A stretch of DNA of 64,000 bases from Nocardioides anomalus (GCF_011046535.1 NZ_CP049257.1:4898001-4962000); one strand, 5' to 3'. Counted from the stretch's first letter, positions 34,887 through 43,158 are shown. Notes: generated by a model from the sequence alone, not told the origin. Numbers and translations are program-made.

Positions 34887-36470
34887 GTGGGGAGACGGTC
34901 AGGCGCGCGCATCGCACGCGAGGTGTTCGGGCACGAGCACCTCCACCCGGGTCAGGAGGAGGCCATCCGTGCCCTGGGGAAGGGCCTGGACGTGCTGCTC
35001 GTGGCGCCGACCGGCGCCGGCAAGTCGCTGGTCTACCAGGTCGCCGGGGTCGCGTCCGGTGGGCTGACCCTCGTGGTCTCGCCGCTGCTCGCGCTCCAGC
35101 AGGACCAGCTCGACCACCTCGATGGGCTCGGCCCGGAGACCACCGCGGCCCGGCTCAGCTCGGCGGAGAGCAGGAAGCACCAGGAGGAGGTGCTCGAGCG
35201 GGCCGAGGCGGGTGAGCTGCGGTTCCTCTTCCTCGCCCCCGAGCAGCTGGCCCGCGACGAGGTGCGCCGGCGCCTGGCCAAGGCCGAGCCGGTCCTGGCC
35301 GCGGTCGACGAGGCGCACTGCGTCTCCTCGTGGGGCCACGACTTCCGCCCCGACTACCTGCGGCTGCGGCCGATGCTGGAGGAGGTGGGCGGACCGGTCA
35401 CCGTGGCGCTCACCGCGACCGCGGCCGCACCGGTGCGCGACGACATCGCCGAGCGGCTGCTGCGCCAGCCGACCCTGCTCGTGACCGGCTTCCTGCGCGA
35501 CAACCTCGCGCTCTCGGTGCACCACGTCGCCGACGGCGCCGGCCAGGACCACGCGGTGCTCGACCTGGTGGCCGAGCAGCCCGCGGACGCGGCGGGCATC
35601 GTCTACTGCCGGACCCGCCGTGAGGCCGACGAGCTGGCCGGGGCGCTGGCCGAGCGGACCGGCCGCGAGGTCGCGGCGTACCACGCCGGGCTGTCCGACA
35701 AGGTGCGCACCCAGGTCCAGGAGGCGTTCATGGAGGAGGGCGGCGGGCTCGACCTGGTGGTCGCGACCTCGGCCTTCGGGATGGGCGTGGACAAGCCCGA
35801 CGTGCGCTTCGTGGTCCACCACCGTGCGCCGGAGTCGCCGGACACCTACTACCAGGAGATCGGCCGCGCCGGCCGCGACGGCGAGCCCGCGACGGCGGTG
35901 CTGGTGCACCGGCCCGAGGACCTCGCCCTCGGTCGCTTCTTCTCCTCCGGGGTGCCCAAGGAGAAGGACGTGGCCAAGGTGCTCGCCTCCGCCCAGGCGC
36001 TGGACTCCACCGAGCCCGGTCCGGTGGCCGAGCGCGCCGGACTCGGAGCGCGGAAGGCGGCGCGGATCCTCGACCTGCACGGGCAGGCGCAGCTCCACTC
36101 CGACGTGGCCGACCCGGTCGACGCCGTGGTGCAGCTGGCCGAGGCGCGCCGGGCCCTGGACCGCTCGCGCGTCGACATGGTCCGGGAGTACGCCGAGACC
36201 CGGCGCTGCCGGATGGAGTTCCTGCTGGCCTACTTCGGCGAGCCCGACCGCTCGCTGTGCGGGCAGTGCGACAACTGCCGAGCCGGGGTGGCCACCGAGC
36301 CGGAGGCCGCCGGTGGGCCGTACGCCGTCGGTGCGCGCGTGGCCCACCAGGAGTTCGGCAGCGGCCTGGTGACCGACGTCGAGGACGACCGGCTCACCGT
36401 GCTGTTCGACGACGTCGGCTACCGCACGCTGTCGCTCAAGGTCATCGAGGAGCACCACCTGCTGGGCTGA
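34887..36470 (+). CDS. recQ: RecQ-family ATP-dependent DNA helicase
   Basis: 527 residues, GTG start. SF2 motifs in order: FGHEHLHPGQEEAIRALGKG (motif 0), TGAGKSLVYQVA (I, near 43-54), DEAHCVSSWGHDFR (II, near 140), ALTATAAAPVRDDI (III), YCRTRREADELAGAL (IV), VATSAFGMGVDKPDVRFVVH (V), and QEIGRAGRDG (VI). A Cys cluster (CRMEFLLAYFGE...CGQCDNC) forms the RecQ zinc site. No HRDC domain; the C-terminus has a short VGARVAHQEFGSGLVTDVED (a UvrD/PcrA-tail-like SH3 fold). It unwinds DNA in repair and recombination. Confidence 0.92.
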   Translation: MGRRSGARIAREVFGHEHLHPGQEEAIRALGKGLDVLLVAPTGAGKSLVYQVAGVASGGLTLVVSPLLALQQDQLDHLDGLGPETTAARLSSAESRKHQEEVLERAEAGELRFLFLAPEQLARDEVRRRLAKAEPVLAAVDEAHCVSSWGHDFRPDYLRLRPMLEEVGGPVTVALTATAAAPVRDDIAERLLRQPTLLVTGFLRDNLALSVHHVADGAGQDHAVLDLVAEQPADAAGIVYCRTRREADELAGALAERTGREVAAYHAGLSDKVRTQVQEAFMEEGGGLDLVVATSAFGMGVDKPDVRFVVHHRAPESPDTYYQEIGRAGRDGEPATAVLVHRPEDLALGRFFSSGVPKEKDVAKVLASAQALDSTEPGPVAERAGLGARKAARILDLHGQAQLHSDVADPVDAVVQLAEARRALDRSRVDMVREYAETRRCRMEFLLAYFGEPDRSLCGQCDNCRAGVATEPEAAGGPYAVGARVAHQEFGSGLVTDVEDDRLTVLFDDVGYRTLSLKVIEEHHLLG

Positions 36471-37326
36471 GGAAGTCCGCCACCAGCCGGTCGACCAGTG
36501 CCGGCTGCTCGAGCTGGAGGAAGTGGCCCGCGCCCTCGACCCGCACGAACGACGCGCTCGTCGGCAGTCGCGCGGCCGCGTGCTCGGCGTACCTCACCTG
36601 GAGGCAGCCGTCGTCGGCCCCGTGCAGCACCAGCGCCGGCACCGTCGGCACGCCCTGGAGGGTGCGCGCCCACCGCCGGTGCTCGGGCGCGAGCCGCCAC
36701 GGCGCCCGCAGCGCCCGGTAGTAGCCGATCGCCGCGCGCACGTGCGCCCGGGTGGGCCAGGCGGCGCGGACCCGCGCCACGTCCTCGCGTGCGTCGTGCC
36801 CCGGCGACCACCGCCGCCACAGCGCCGGCAGCCACCGGTCCACGGTGGCCTCGGGGAGGGCCGGGAGCTGGTGGAAGAGCGTGTACCAGCTCAGCCGCAG
36901 CTGCCGCGGCGCCAGCCGCAGCGGCGCCCCGGCCATCGCGCCGAGCGGCGGGACGGCCATGGTCACGACCCGGCGGTACGGCGAGTCGGGGTGCGCCCCG
37001 AGGGCGTTCGCGGTGATCGCGCCCCAGTCGTGTCCCACCAGCACGGCGCGCTCGTCGCCGCCGAGCCGCTCGAACAGTCCGACCGCGTCGGCCATGAGCG
37101 CGCCGACGTGGTGGCTGGTCCCGAGCGCGCTGGGTGCGTAGCCGCGCAGGAAGGGCGCCACCACCCGGTGCCCGCGCGCGGCCAGGTGTGGGCCGAGGTG
37201 CCGCCAGGTCCACGCGGTGTCGGGGAAGCCGTGCAGCGCCACCACCAGGGGCCTGTCCGCCGGCCCCCAGGCCAGGCAGGCCAGGTCGACGTCGGGCAGC
37301 GCGACACTGAGCTCCTCCGGCTCCAC
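36442..37326 (-). CDS. Alpha/beta hydrolase (epoxide-hydrolase-like)
   Basis: 294 residues from GTG 37326. Oxyanion segment ALHGFPDTAWTWRHLGPHLA, nucleophile Asp in VLVGHDWGAITANALG (Asp as in epoxide hydrolases and haloalkane dehalogenases rather than Ser), and late VLHGADDGCLQ and EGAGHFLQLEQP (His). Probable soluble epoxide hydrolase. Its 3' end overlaps recQ by 29 bases. Divergent from the TOPRIM gene with only 17 bases between starts. Confidence 0.88.
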   Translation of the reverse strand: MEPEELSVALPDVDLACLAWGPADRPLVVALHGFPDTAWTWRHLGPHLAARGHRVVAPFLRGYAPSALGTSHHVGALMADAVGLFERLGGDERAVLVGHDWGAITANALGAHPDSPYRRVVTMAVPPLGAMAGAPLRLAPRQLRLSWYTLFHQLPALPEATVDRWLPALWRRWSPGHDAREDVARVRAAWPTRAHVRAAIGYYRALRAPWRLAPEHRRWARTLQGVPTVPALVLHGADDGCLQVRYAEHAAARLPTSASFVRVEGAGHFLQLEQPALVDRLVADFLSPAGGAPR

Positions 37327-37331
37327 CCGCC

Positions 37332-37337
37332 TAGGGT
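37332..37337 (+). promoter_or_regulatory. Candidate -10 (TAGGGT) for the TOPRIM gene
   Basis: TAGGGT fits TANNNT and ends six bases before GTG 37344, the leaderless geometry seen elsewhere in this window. The spacer to the divergent hydrolase start is only 17 bases, so any -35 would lie inside that gene. Confidence 0.45.
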
Positions 37338-37343
37338 GACACC

Positions 37344-37859
37344 GTGGCCGTCCCCACGGTCGTCCTCGTCGAGGGCGAGAGCGACGCCGAGGCGGTGCGG
37401 GCACTGGCCGAGCGGCGCCGCGCGTCGCCCGACGTGCGGGCCATGGGCGGCATCACCAACCTGGCCCGGTACGCCGCGGAGCTGGCCCCGACCCACCGGC
37501 TGGTCGGGCTGTACGACGCCGCGGAGGAGCGGTACGTCGTCGGTGGTCTCGCCCGTGCCGGCCCCACCACGGCCGGCTTCCACCGCTGCGAGAGAGATCT
37601 CGAGGACGAGCTGATCCGCGCGCTCGGCGCCGAGCGCGTGCAGGAGGTGCTGGCCGCGCACGGCGACCTCGAGCCGTTCCGGGTCCTCCAGCGCCAGCCG
37701 GTCCAGCGGACGTGGTCGGTCGAGGAGCAGCTGCACCGGTTCTTCGGGGCCGGATCGGGGCGCAAGGTGCGCTACGGGCGGATGCTGGTCGACGCGCTGG
37801 CCGACGACGAGGTGCCCGCGCCACTCGTCGCGGTGCTCGCCGACGCGCTCGCGACCTGA
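37344..37859 (+). CDS. Stand-alone TOPRIM-domain protein
   Basis: 171 residues. It opens VVLVEGESDAEAVRALAERR, the Glu-Gly-x-Ser-Asp signature of OLD-type TOPRIM domains, followed by VRAMGGITNLARY and HRLVGLYDAAEERYV, where the second acidic motif (YDAAEE) would complete the metal site. No ATPase is fused or adjacent, unlike OLD-family nucleases. It could be a small nuclease or nucleotidyl hydrolase; function unproven. Confidence 0.78.
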   Translation: MAVPTVVLVEGESDAEAVRALAERRRASPDVRAMGGITNLARYAAELAPTHRLVGLYDAAEERYVVGGLARAGPTTAGFHRCERDLEDELIRALGAERVQEVLAAHGDLEPFRVLQRQPVQRTWSVEEQLHRFFGAGSGRKVRYGRMLVDALADDEVPAPLVAVLADALAT

Positions 37860-37871
37860 CACCATCCGGGC

Positions 37872-38420
37872 GTGATCCTGCGCGCCACCGCTCTCCTCGC
37901 CGGCACCGCTCTCGTGGCCGCCCTCGCCCTCGCCGCCGCCGCACCGGCCCACGCCCGGGCCGCCGACCTGCCGGTGCGGGCCTCGGACCCGGCCGGCGAC
38001 GTCGTGGTCTTCGACGGCGGCGGCACCAAGCCGACGACCGGGCAGCGCACCAGCATCGACCTGCGCTCCTTCTCCGCGGTGGAGCGCGGCGACGGGGTGC
38101 GGTTCTCCTTCACCATCGCCCGCATCGTGGCCGGCCGGACCTTCGACCAGGTCGTCGCCGTGAGCTTCGGGCGCGACGCCTTCCAGCTCCTGGCCAACCC
38201 CCAGCAGAAGAAGGGCACCGCGGTCGGCGCCGCCATCTGCTCGGTCGACGTGTCCACCACGCGGGCCACCGGCACCGTCCGCGTCGACGTGCCGGACCGC
38301 TGCCTGCCGGACGGCGCGGGCGTGCTCCGCGTCTCGGCGTACCTGCAGAAGAAGAACGGCTCCGGCCCCGGCTTCTCCGAGGACACCCTGCGGGTCCCGG
38401 GCCAGGTCAGCCTGCACTGA
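37872..38420 (+). CDS. Secreted protein of unknown function (182 aa)
   Basis: GTG start 12 bases after the TOPRIM stop. Signal peptide (LRATALLAGTALVAALALAA) with likely cleavage at AHA-RA near 29. The mature part is beta-rich, starting with RASDPAGDVVVFDGGG, and has two Cys (AICSVDV; DRCLPDG) that could pair. The opening resembles carbohydrate-binding/DOMON-like secreted domains, but I make no functional claim. Confidence 0.75.
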   Translation: MILRATALLAGTALVAALALAAAAPAHARAADLPVRASDPAGDVVVFDGGGTKPTTGQRTSIDLRSFSAVERGDGVRFSFTIARIVAGRTFDQVVAVSFGRDAFQLLANPQQKKGTAVGAAICSVDVSTTRATGTVRVDVPDRCLPDGAGVLRVSAYLQKKNGSGPGFSEDTLRVPGQVSLH

Positions 38421-38433
38421 CGGCGGGCCCGGA

Positions 38434-38501
38434 GGCGACGGCTCCCGAACGCAGCCACCCCCACCGGGGCTGCGGCGGACATGGGGATGGGAGCCGTCGC
38501 C
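38434..38501. terminator. Long inverted repeat between convergent genes, probable bidirectional terminator
   Basis: GGCGACGGCTCCC (38434-38446) and GGGAGCCGTCGCC (38489-38501) are exact 13-base arms. Inside the 42-base loop a second stem pairs GCAGCC (38451-38456) with GGCTGC (38468-38473). It fills most of the 115-base gap between the secreted-protein gene and the convergent methyltransferase, the classic place for a two-way terminator. No T-run is present. Confidence 0.7.
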
Positions 38502-38535
38502 GGACCGAGGGTGTGCCCCTCGGCTGCCGGGGATC

Positions 38536-39360
38536 CTATGCAGTGTCCGAGGGTCCCGGCATACCGTCGATGGGGTACGCCGTCCCGCGCGCGACCACCC
38601 CTCCCGACTCCTCGTCGGTGACCACGCGGACCGCCAGTCCGGCCGCCCTCAGCGCCGCCGCGGTGCCGTCCAGCTGGGTGCGCCCGGTCTCCACCAGCAC
38701 GTGCCCGCCGGGCCGCAGCCACCGCCGCGCCTCGGCCACGACCCGGCGCTGCACGACCAGGCCGTCGGCGCCGCCGTCGAGCGCGACCCGGTGCTCGTGG
38801 TCGCGCGCCTCACGCGGCATCTCGGCGATCGCCGCGGTGGGGACGTACGGCGCGTTGGCCACCACGACGGCGACCTCGCCCCGCAGCCGTGCGGGCAGCG
38901 GCGCGTAGAGGTCGCCCTCGAGGACCCGGTCGGGCGGCAGGTTGCGCCGGGCCACCGCGACCGCGTCCGGGTCCACGTCCACGGCGTACACCTCGAGCCC
39001 CTCGACCCGGGCCCGGAGCGCGGCCGCGATCGCGCCCACCCCGCAGCCGAGGTCGACGACCACGTCGCCCGCGCGCAGCAGCGCGGCCGCCTCGTCGACC
39101 AGCAGCGCCGTGCGCTGCCGCGGCACGAACACCCCCGGCGCCACCGCCAGCCGCAGTCCGCAGAACTCCACCCAGCCCACCAGCTGCTCGAGGGGGTCGC
39201 CCGCCTCGCGACGCCGGGTCAGCGCCTCGAGGTGCTCGGCGTCCGCGGCCGCCTCGCCCAGCAGGGCCGCCTCCTCCTCGGCGAAGACGCAGCCCGCCGC
39301 CCGCAGGCGCGCCACCAGCCGCTCGACGTCGCTCGCCGCCAGGTCCACACTGCCGATCAT
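38536..39360 (-). CDS. PrmC/HemK-related protein N5-glutamine methyltransferase
   Basis: 274 residues from ATG 39360. N-terminal helical domain, then FVPRQRTALLVDEA, SAM motif VVDLGCGVGAIAAAL, and VVANAPYVPTAAIAEMPRE, where the usual NPPY catalytic motif is NAPY. That variant is characteristic of the actinobacterial PrmC-like group (TIGR03704-type as I recall). True PrmC methylates release-factor Gln; the target here is unproven. Its start codon overlaps that of the divergent DUF427 gene. Confidence 0.85.
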   Translation of the reverse strand: MIGSVDLAASDVERLVARLRAAGCVFAEEEAALLGEAAADAEHLEALTRRREAGDPLEQLVGWVEFCGLRLAVAPGVFVPRQRTALLVDEAAALLRAGDVVVDLGCGVGAIAAALRARVEGLEVYAVDVDPDAVAVARRNLPPDRVLEGDLYAPLPARLRGEVAVVVANAPYVPTAAIAEMPREARDHEHRVALDGGADGLVVQRRVVAEARRWLRPGGHVLVETGRTQLDGTAAALRAAGLAVRVVTDEESGGVVARGTAYPIDGMPGPSDTA

Positions 39361-40174
39361 GGCCATCGACCTCGACGACGAGGACCGCCGGGTCCTCCCG
39401 CAGCTGCGCCACCAGAGGCTCCAGCAGCGCGTCCGGGCCCTGCGCGGCGACACCGTGGTCGTCGACTCGACCCGTGCCCGGCTGGTCTGGGAGCCGCGCC
39501 GCCCGGTCGCGTCGTACGCCGTGCCGGAGGCCGACGTCCTCGTGCCGCTCGAGCCCGGCCCGGCCGCCACGCCCGACGACGGCCGCCCGGTGCTCGACCC
39601 GCGGGTGCCGTTCGCCGTGCACTCCGCGCCCGGCGAGGTGCTGTCCCTGCGGCTGCCGGACGGCGGGCTGGCCGTGGGCGCGGCGTACCGGCTGGCCGAC
39701 CCGGACCTCGCCGACCACCTGGTGCTCGACTTCGCGGCCTTCGACTGGCGCGACGAGGAGGACGCGCGGATCAGCCACCCGCGCGACCCGCGGCACCGCA
39801 TCGACGTCTTCCCCAGTGCGCGGACCGTGCGCATCGAGCACGCCGGCCGGCTCCTGGCCGAGAGCGCGCGGGCCCGGTGGCTGTTCGAGGGCACCTTCGG
39901 GTTCCCCCGCTACTACCTGCCGCGCGAGGACGTGGCCGTGCCCCTCGAGCGGGACCCGGACCTGGCCACGGCGTGCGCCTACAAGGGGGTCGCGACGTAC
40001 TGGTCGGTCGCCGGCGACCCGGCCCTGAGCCGGATCGCGTGGAGCTACGAGGAGCCGCTGGTCGACGCGACGTCGGTGCGCGGCCTGGTCTGCTTCTTCA
40101 CCGAGCGGCTCGACCTGTCGGTCGACGCGACCCCGGTGCCTCGGCCGTGGACCCCGTGGAGCGATCCCGACTGA
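39359..40174 (+). CDS. DUF427-domain protein
   Basis: 271 residues with two related DUF427 halves (roughly 25-115 and 150-240). Visible repeats of the fold are RALRGDTVVVDSTRARLVWE and VRIEHAGRLLAESARARWLF, each followed by YxP-type sequence (SYAVPEADVLVP; RYYLPREDVAVP), and ACAYKGVATYWSV. Function of this fold is unknown. ATG 39359 overlaps the ATG of the divergent methyltransferase (CATG), leaving no room for a conventional promoter. The 3' end overlaps the GtrA gene by 77 bases. Confidence 0.85.
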   Translation: MAIDLDDEDRRVLPQLRHQRLQQRVRALRGDTVVVDSTRARLVWEPRRPVASYAVPEADVLVPLEPGPAATPDDGRPVLDPRVPFAVHSAPGEVLSLRLPDGGLAVGAAYRLADPDLADHLVLDFAAFDWRDEEDARISHPRDPRHRIDVFPSARTVRIEHAGRLLAESARARWLFEGTFGFPRYYLPREDVAVPLERDPDLATACAYKGVATYWSVAGDPALSRIAWSYEEPLVDATSVRGLVCFFTERLDLSVDATPVPRPWTPWSDPD

Positions 40175-40538
40175 AGACGAACCACCGCATCGCGCAGTAG
40201 GTGAACACGCCCTCGCACGCCCCGGCCACGAGCCGCGCCGGCTGGTAGGGCACGCCGAGCGCGGCCAGCAGCGTCGTGCCGCCGAGCAGGAAGACGGCGA
40301 AGTTGACCGCAACCACCACGACGTAGCGCAGGCTCTCGGGGCCGATCGGCTCGCGCGAGCGGAAGTTCAGCACCCGGTTGAGCAGGTAGTTCGTGGCGAA
40401 CGCGACGGCGTACCCGGTGCTCAGCGCGAGCGGCAGCGGCCAGCCGAGCCCGCCGTGCAGCGCGGTGAGGACGGCCAGGTCCAGCGCGTAGGTGCCGAGG
40501 CTGATGACGGCGAAGCGCACCAGCGTCGCGTCGACCAC
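40098..40538 (-). CDS. GtrA-family membrane protein
   Basis: 146 residues with four transmembrane helices: FAVISLGTYALDLAVLTALH, LALSTGYAVAFATNYLLNR, YVVVVAVNFAVFLLGGTTLL, and LVAGACEGVFTYCAMRWFVF, ending in a charged tail. The NYLLNRVLNF and RWFVF motifs are typical of GtrA, thought to flip lipid-linked sugars in cell-surface polysaccharide synthesis. The last 77 bases lie antisense to the end of DUF427. Confidence 0.85.
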   Translation of the reverse strand: MVDATLVRFAVISLGTYALDLAVLTALHGGLGWPLPLALSTGYAVAFATNYLLNRVLNFRSREPIGPESLRYVVVVAVNFAVFLLGGTTLLAALGVPYQPARLVAGACEGVFTYCAMRWFVFSRDRSTGSTAEAPGSRRPTGRAAR

Positions 40539-40547
40539 GCCGCGACG

Positions 40548-41246
40548 CTAGGCAGATCGGGTGAACGTCCGGGAACGCCGGCGGACCCACTCCTCGAACA
40601 GCACGGTGCAGAACGGCGGGATGCTGGCGGCCAGCCCGACCAGCGCCACGGGCAGCGACCAGTGCAGCCGGCGCCAGGCCACCAGGGTCACCACGACGTA
40701 GCAGAGGAAGACCGTGCCGTGGATCGGGCCGAAGACCTGGACGCCGCGCTCGCCCGCGTCGACGACGTACTTGAAGAACATCCCGGTCAGCAGCCCCGCC
40801 CAACTGACCGCCTCGGCGAAGGCGACCACGCGGAACGCCGTCACGACCGGGTCCTCGTGGGCGTGGGCGGGGTCGTTCGCCCGCAGCCAGAGCAGCCCGG
40901 CCACGGGCAGGACGGCGGGCACGAAGCCGTAGCCGACGCCGTACTCCGACCACACCGTGGCGTCGGGGAACCAGTCCGGCGCGAGCAGGCTGAGCGTGCC
41001 GACGGCCAGCACGCCGCCGAGCTCGACCCAGAGCATCCGCGACGCGAACCCGGTGTCGCCGTCGGCGGCGCGCCGGATGGCCACCCACCCGAGCGCGTAG
41101 GTGACCGCGGCGACCAGCGAGAGCGCGTAGGCCAGCGGAGCCTCGTCGGCCCGGGTGGCCAGCTGCACGATCGAGCGGGCGCCCGCGGCCAGGGTGAACA
41201 GCGCGTAGAGCAGGAGCAGGACCTGGTGCGGCCCGGAGCGCTTCAC
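40548..41246 (-). CDS. DUF3817-type membrane protein with extra N-terminal half
   Basis: 232 residues, about seven hydrophobic helices, from GTG 41246. The C-terminal 100 residues (FRVVAFAEAVSWAGLLTGMF; FGPIHGTVFLCYVVVTL; PPFCTVLFEEWV) match DUF3817, usually a separate protein of about 110 residues. The first half is another membrane domain (LLLLYALFTLAAGARSIVQL) resembling the neighbouring gene product's style. It overlaps the next gene upstream by 4 bases. Function unknown. Confidence 0.75.
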   Translation of the reverse strand: MKRSGPHQVLLLLYALFTLAAGARSIVQLATRADEAPLAYALSLVAAVTYALGWVAIRRAADGDTGFASRMLWVELGGVLAVGTLSLLAPDWFPDATVWSEYGVGYGFVPAVLPVAGLLWLRANDPAHAHEDPVVTAFRVVAFAEAVSWAGLLTGMFFKYVVDAGERGVQVFGPIHGTVFLCYVVVTLVAWRRLHWSLPVALVGLAASIPPFCTVLFEEWVRRRSRTFTRSA

Positions 41247-41599
41247 AGCGTGGCCACCATCCGCCAGCTGATGACCGCCACGGCGACCGCGGCCACGCCG
41301 ACCACGCCGAGCGACCACGGGCCCTCGTCGTCCTCGACCGAGCGCAGGGCGAGCGGCAGCACGCACACCGACGCCGCGAGGTAGCCCACGTGGGTGCTGA
41401 GCTCGTCGGGCCGGGTGCCGCCCGCGATGACCCCGAGCCCGACCACCGCGCGCAGCACGAGGAGTGCCTCGAGCATCCAGCCCATCGACGCCAGCCACGG
41501 CGGGCGCGCCCGCCACCGGTAGGCGGCGTACGCCGCGAGCAGCGCCACCAGCAGGGCGTAGCCGACCGCGATCCAGCTGATCTGGTCGAGCGCGGCCAT
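41243..41599 (-). CDS. Small membrane protein of unknown function (118 aa)
   Basis: ATG 41599, four hydrophobic helices (ISWIAVGYALLVALLAAYAA; MLEALLVLRAVVGLGVIAG; VGYLAASVCVLPLALRSV; VVGVAAVAVAVISW). Overlaps the DUF3817-type gene by 4 bases, forming a two-gene membrane unit that may also include GtrA. Divergent from the old-yellow-enzyme gene across 50 bases that contain a KstR-type operator, so it could share that control. Confidence 0.7.
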   Translation of the reverse strand: MAALDQISWIAVGYALLVALLAAYAAYRWRARPPWLASMGWMLEALLVLRAVVGLGVIAGGTRPDELSTHVGYLAASVCVLPLALRSVEDDEGPWSLGVVGVAAVAVAVISWRMVATL

Positions 41600-41625
41600 G
41601 GCGTCATCATCGCGTGGTGGCAAAG

Positions 41626-41643
41626 TGGAACGTGTTCTAGTCT
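41626..41643 (+). promoter_or_regulatory. KstR-type operator overlapping a leaderless -10
   Basis: TGGAACGTGTTCTA at 41626-41639 fits the KstR consensus TnnAACnnGTTnnA exactly at all fixed positions. Overlapping TAGTCT (41638-41643) is a TANNNT -10 ending six bases before ATG 41650. A near-copy precedes the gene at 43184. Repressor binding would cover the promoter. Confidence 0.7.
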
Positions 41644-41649
41644 GCTGCG

Positions 41650-42822
41650 ATGGCGCCCGACGTGTTCGCCCCCGCGCGGCTGGGCCCGGTCACGCTGCGC
41701 AACCGGACGATCAAGGCGGCGACCTTCGAGGGGCGCACGCCGGACGGGCAGGTCACCGACGCGCTCGTCGACTACCACCTCGCGGTGGCCCGCGGCGGCC
41801 TCGGGCTGACCACGGTCGCCTACCTCGCGGTCGCACCGGAGGGTCGGACCCACCGTGAGCAGATCGTGGTCGGCCCGGCGACGCAGGCCGGACTGGCCCG
41901 GCTGGCCGACGCGGTGCACGCGACCGGCGCCAAGATCGCGGGGCAGGTCGGGCACGCGGGCCCGGTGGCCAACGGCCGGTCGAACGGCGTGCACGCGCTG
42001 AGCGCCAGCCGGATGCCGAGCCCGCTGTCGATGCAGCTCGTGCGCTCGGCCAGCGAGGCCGACCTGACCCGCACCACCCGCGCGTACGTCGACACCGCGC
42101 GCACGCTGGTGGGCGCCGGCTTCGACGTCCTCGAGCTGCACATGGCCCACAGCTACCTGGTCTCCTCCTTCCTGGCACCGGGGCTGAACCGGCGCAAGGA
42201 CCGGTGGGGCGGCTCGCTGGAGAACCGCTCGCGCCTGGCCCGGCAGGTCGCCCGCGCGGTCAAGGACGAGGTCGGCGACGAGGTCGCGGTCACGGCGAAG
42301 GTGAGCGTGAGCGACGGCTTCCGCGGCGGGGTGAGCACCGACGAGAGCCTCGAGACCACCGCGCTGCTCGAGGCCGACGGCCACCTCGACGCGCTCCAGC
42401 TGAGCGGCGGCAGCTCGCTGATGAACCCGATGTACCTCTTCCGGGGCGAGGCCCCGGTCGCCGAGTTCGCCGCCTCGATGCCGCTCCCGGTGCGGCTGGG
42501 CATGCGCACGCCGGTGGGCCGGCGCTTCCTCAAGGAGTACGCCTTCCAGGAGGCCTACTTCTGGGACAAGGCCCTGCGCTTCCGCGAGCGGCTGGCCCTG
42601 CCGCTGACCCTCCTCGGCGGCATCAACCGCCTGGAGACCATGGAGCGCGCGATGGCGCACGGCTTCGACTTCGTGGCCATGGGCCGCGCCCTGCTCCGTG
42701 AGCCCGACCTGGTCGACCAGCTCGCCGCCGGCCGCCGCACCGGCGGCGCCTGCATCCACTGCAACCGCTGCATGCCGACCATCTACTCCGGCACCCGCTG
42801 CGTGGTCCTCGACCCGGCCTAG
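41650..42822 (+). CDS. NADH:flavin oxidoreductase (old yellow enzyme family)
   Basis: 390 residues, TIM-barrel FMN enzyme. LRNRTIKAATFEGRTPDGQV at the N-terminus, AGQVGHAGPVANG, the active-site HMAHSYLVSSFLAPGLNRRK followed by DRWGGSLENRSRL (family signature), and GRALLREPDLVDQLAAG near the end. A C-terminal Cys cluster (CIHCNRCMPTIYSGTRC) remains without the second FAD domain of 2,4-dienoyl-CoA reductases. The KstR-type site upstream suggests reduction of an enone or steroid-derived intermediate. Confidence 0.9.
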   Translation: MAPDVFAPARLGPVTLRNRTIKAATFEGRTPDGQVTDALVDYHLAVARGGLGLTTVAYLAVAPEGRTHREQIVVGPATQAGLARLADAVHATGAKIAGQVGHAGPVANGRSNGVHALSASRMPSPLSMQLVRSASEADLTRTTRAYVDTARTLVGAGFDVLELHMAHSYLVSSFLAPGLNRRKDRWGGSLENRSRLARQVARAVKDEVGDEVAVTAKVSVSDGFRGGVSTDESLETTALLEADGHLDALQLSGGSSLMNPMYLFRGEAPVAEFAASMPLPVRLGMRTPVGRRFLKEYAFQEAYFWDKALRFRERLALPLTLLGGINRLETMERAMAHGFDFVAMGRALLREPDLVDQLAAGRRTGGACIHCNRCMPTIYSGTRCVVLDPA

Positions 42823-42896
42823 ACCCGGTCTGGACGGACGCGGCCCGGACCCGGAAATGCAACGCGTCGTTCACACCTGTCGGCGACACTGGTGAC

Positions 42897-43145
42897 GTGG
42901 AGATCCTCAGTCGGCTCGTGCGGGACCGGGACCAGGTCGGTGACCCGGTCGCGGCCATCCGCCGCGCCGACGCGGTGCAGCGCCACGCGGCCGAGCAGGT
43001 GGCCGCCGCGCGCGCCGAGTCCGCGATCGCCGTACGGCAGCTGCGGCGGCTCGGCTGGACCTTCCAGGACATCGCGCTGGCCACCGGCCTGACGCCCCGC
43101 GAGGTCGGCGACCTGGCCCGCGAGTCCCGACGCCGACTGGCCTAG
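42897..43145 (+). CDS. Small helix-turn-helix protein (82 aa)
   Basis: GTG 42897. The N-terminal two thirds is a charged helix (ADAVQRHAAEQVAAARAESA) and the C-terminus a likely helix-turn-helix (GWTFQDIALATGLTPREVGD followed by LARESRR). Size and sigma-region-4-like sequence suggest a small DNA-binding protein, not a full regulator of a known family. It lies between the two KstR-type operators, 13 bases before the second site. Confidence 0.65.
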   Translation: MEILSRLVRDRDQVGDPVAAIRRADAVQRHAAEQVAAARAESAIAVRQLRRLGWTFQDIALATGLTPREVGDLARESRRRLA

Positions 43146-43158
43146 GGTTCCGCGGAAC

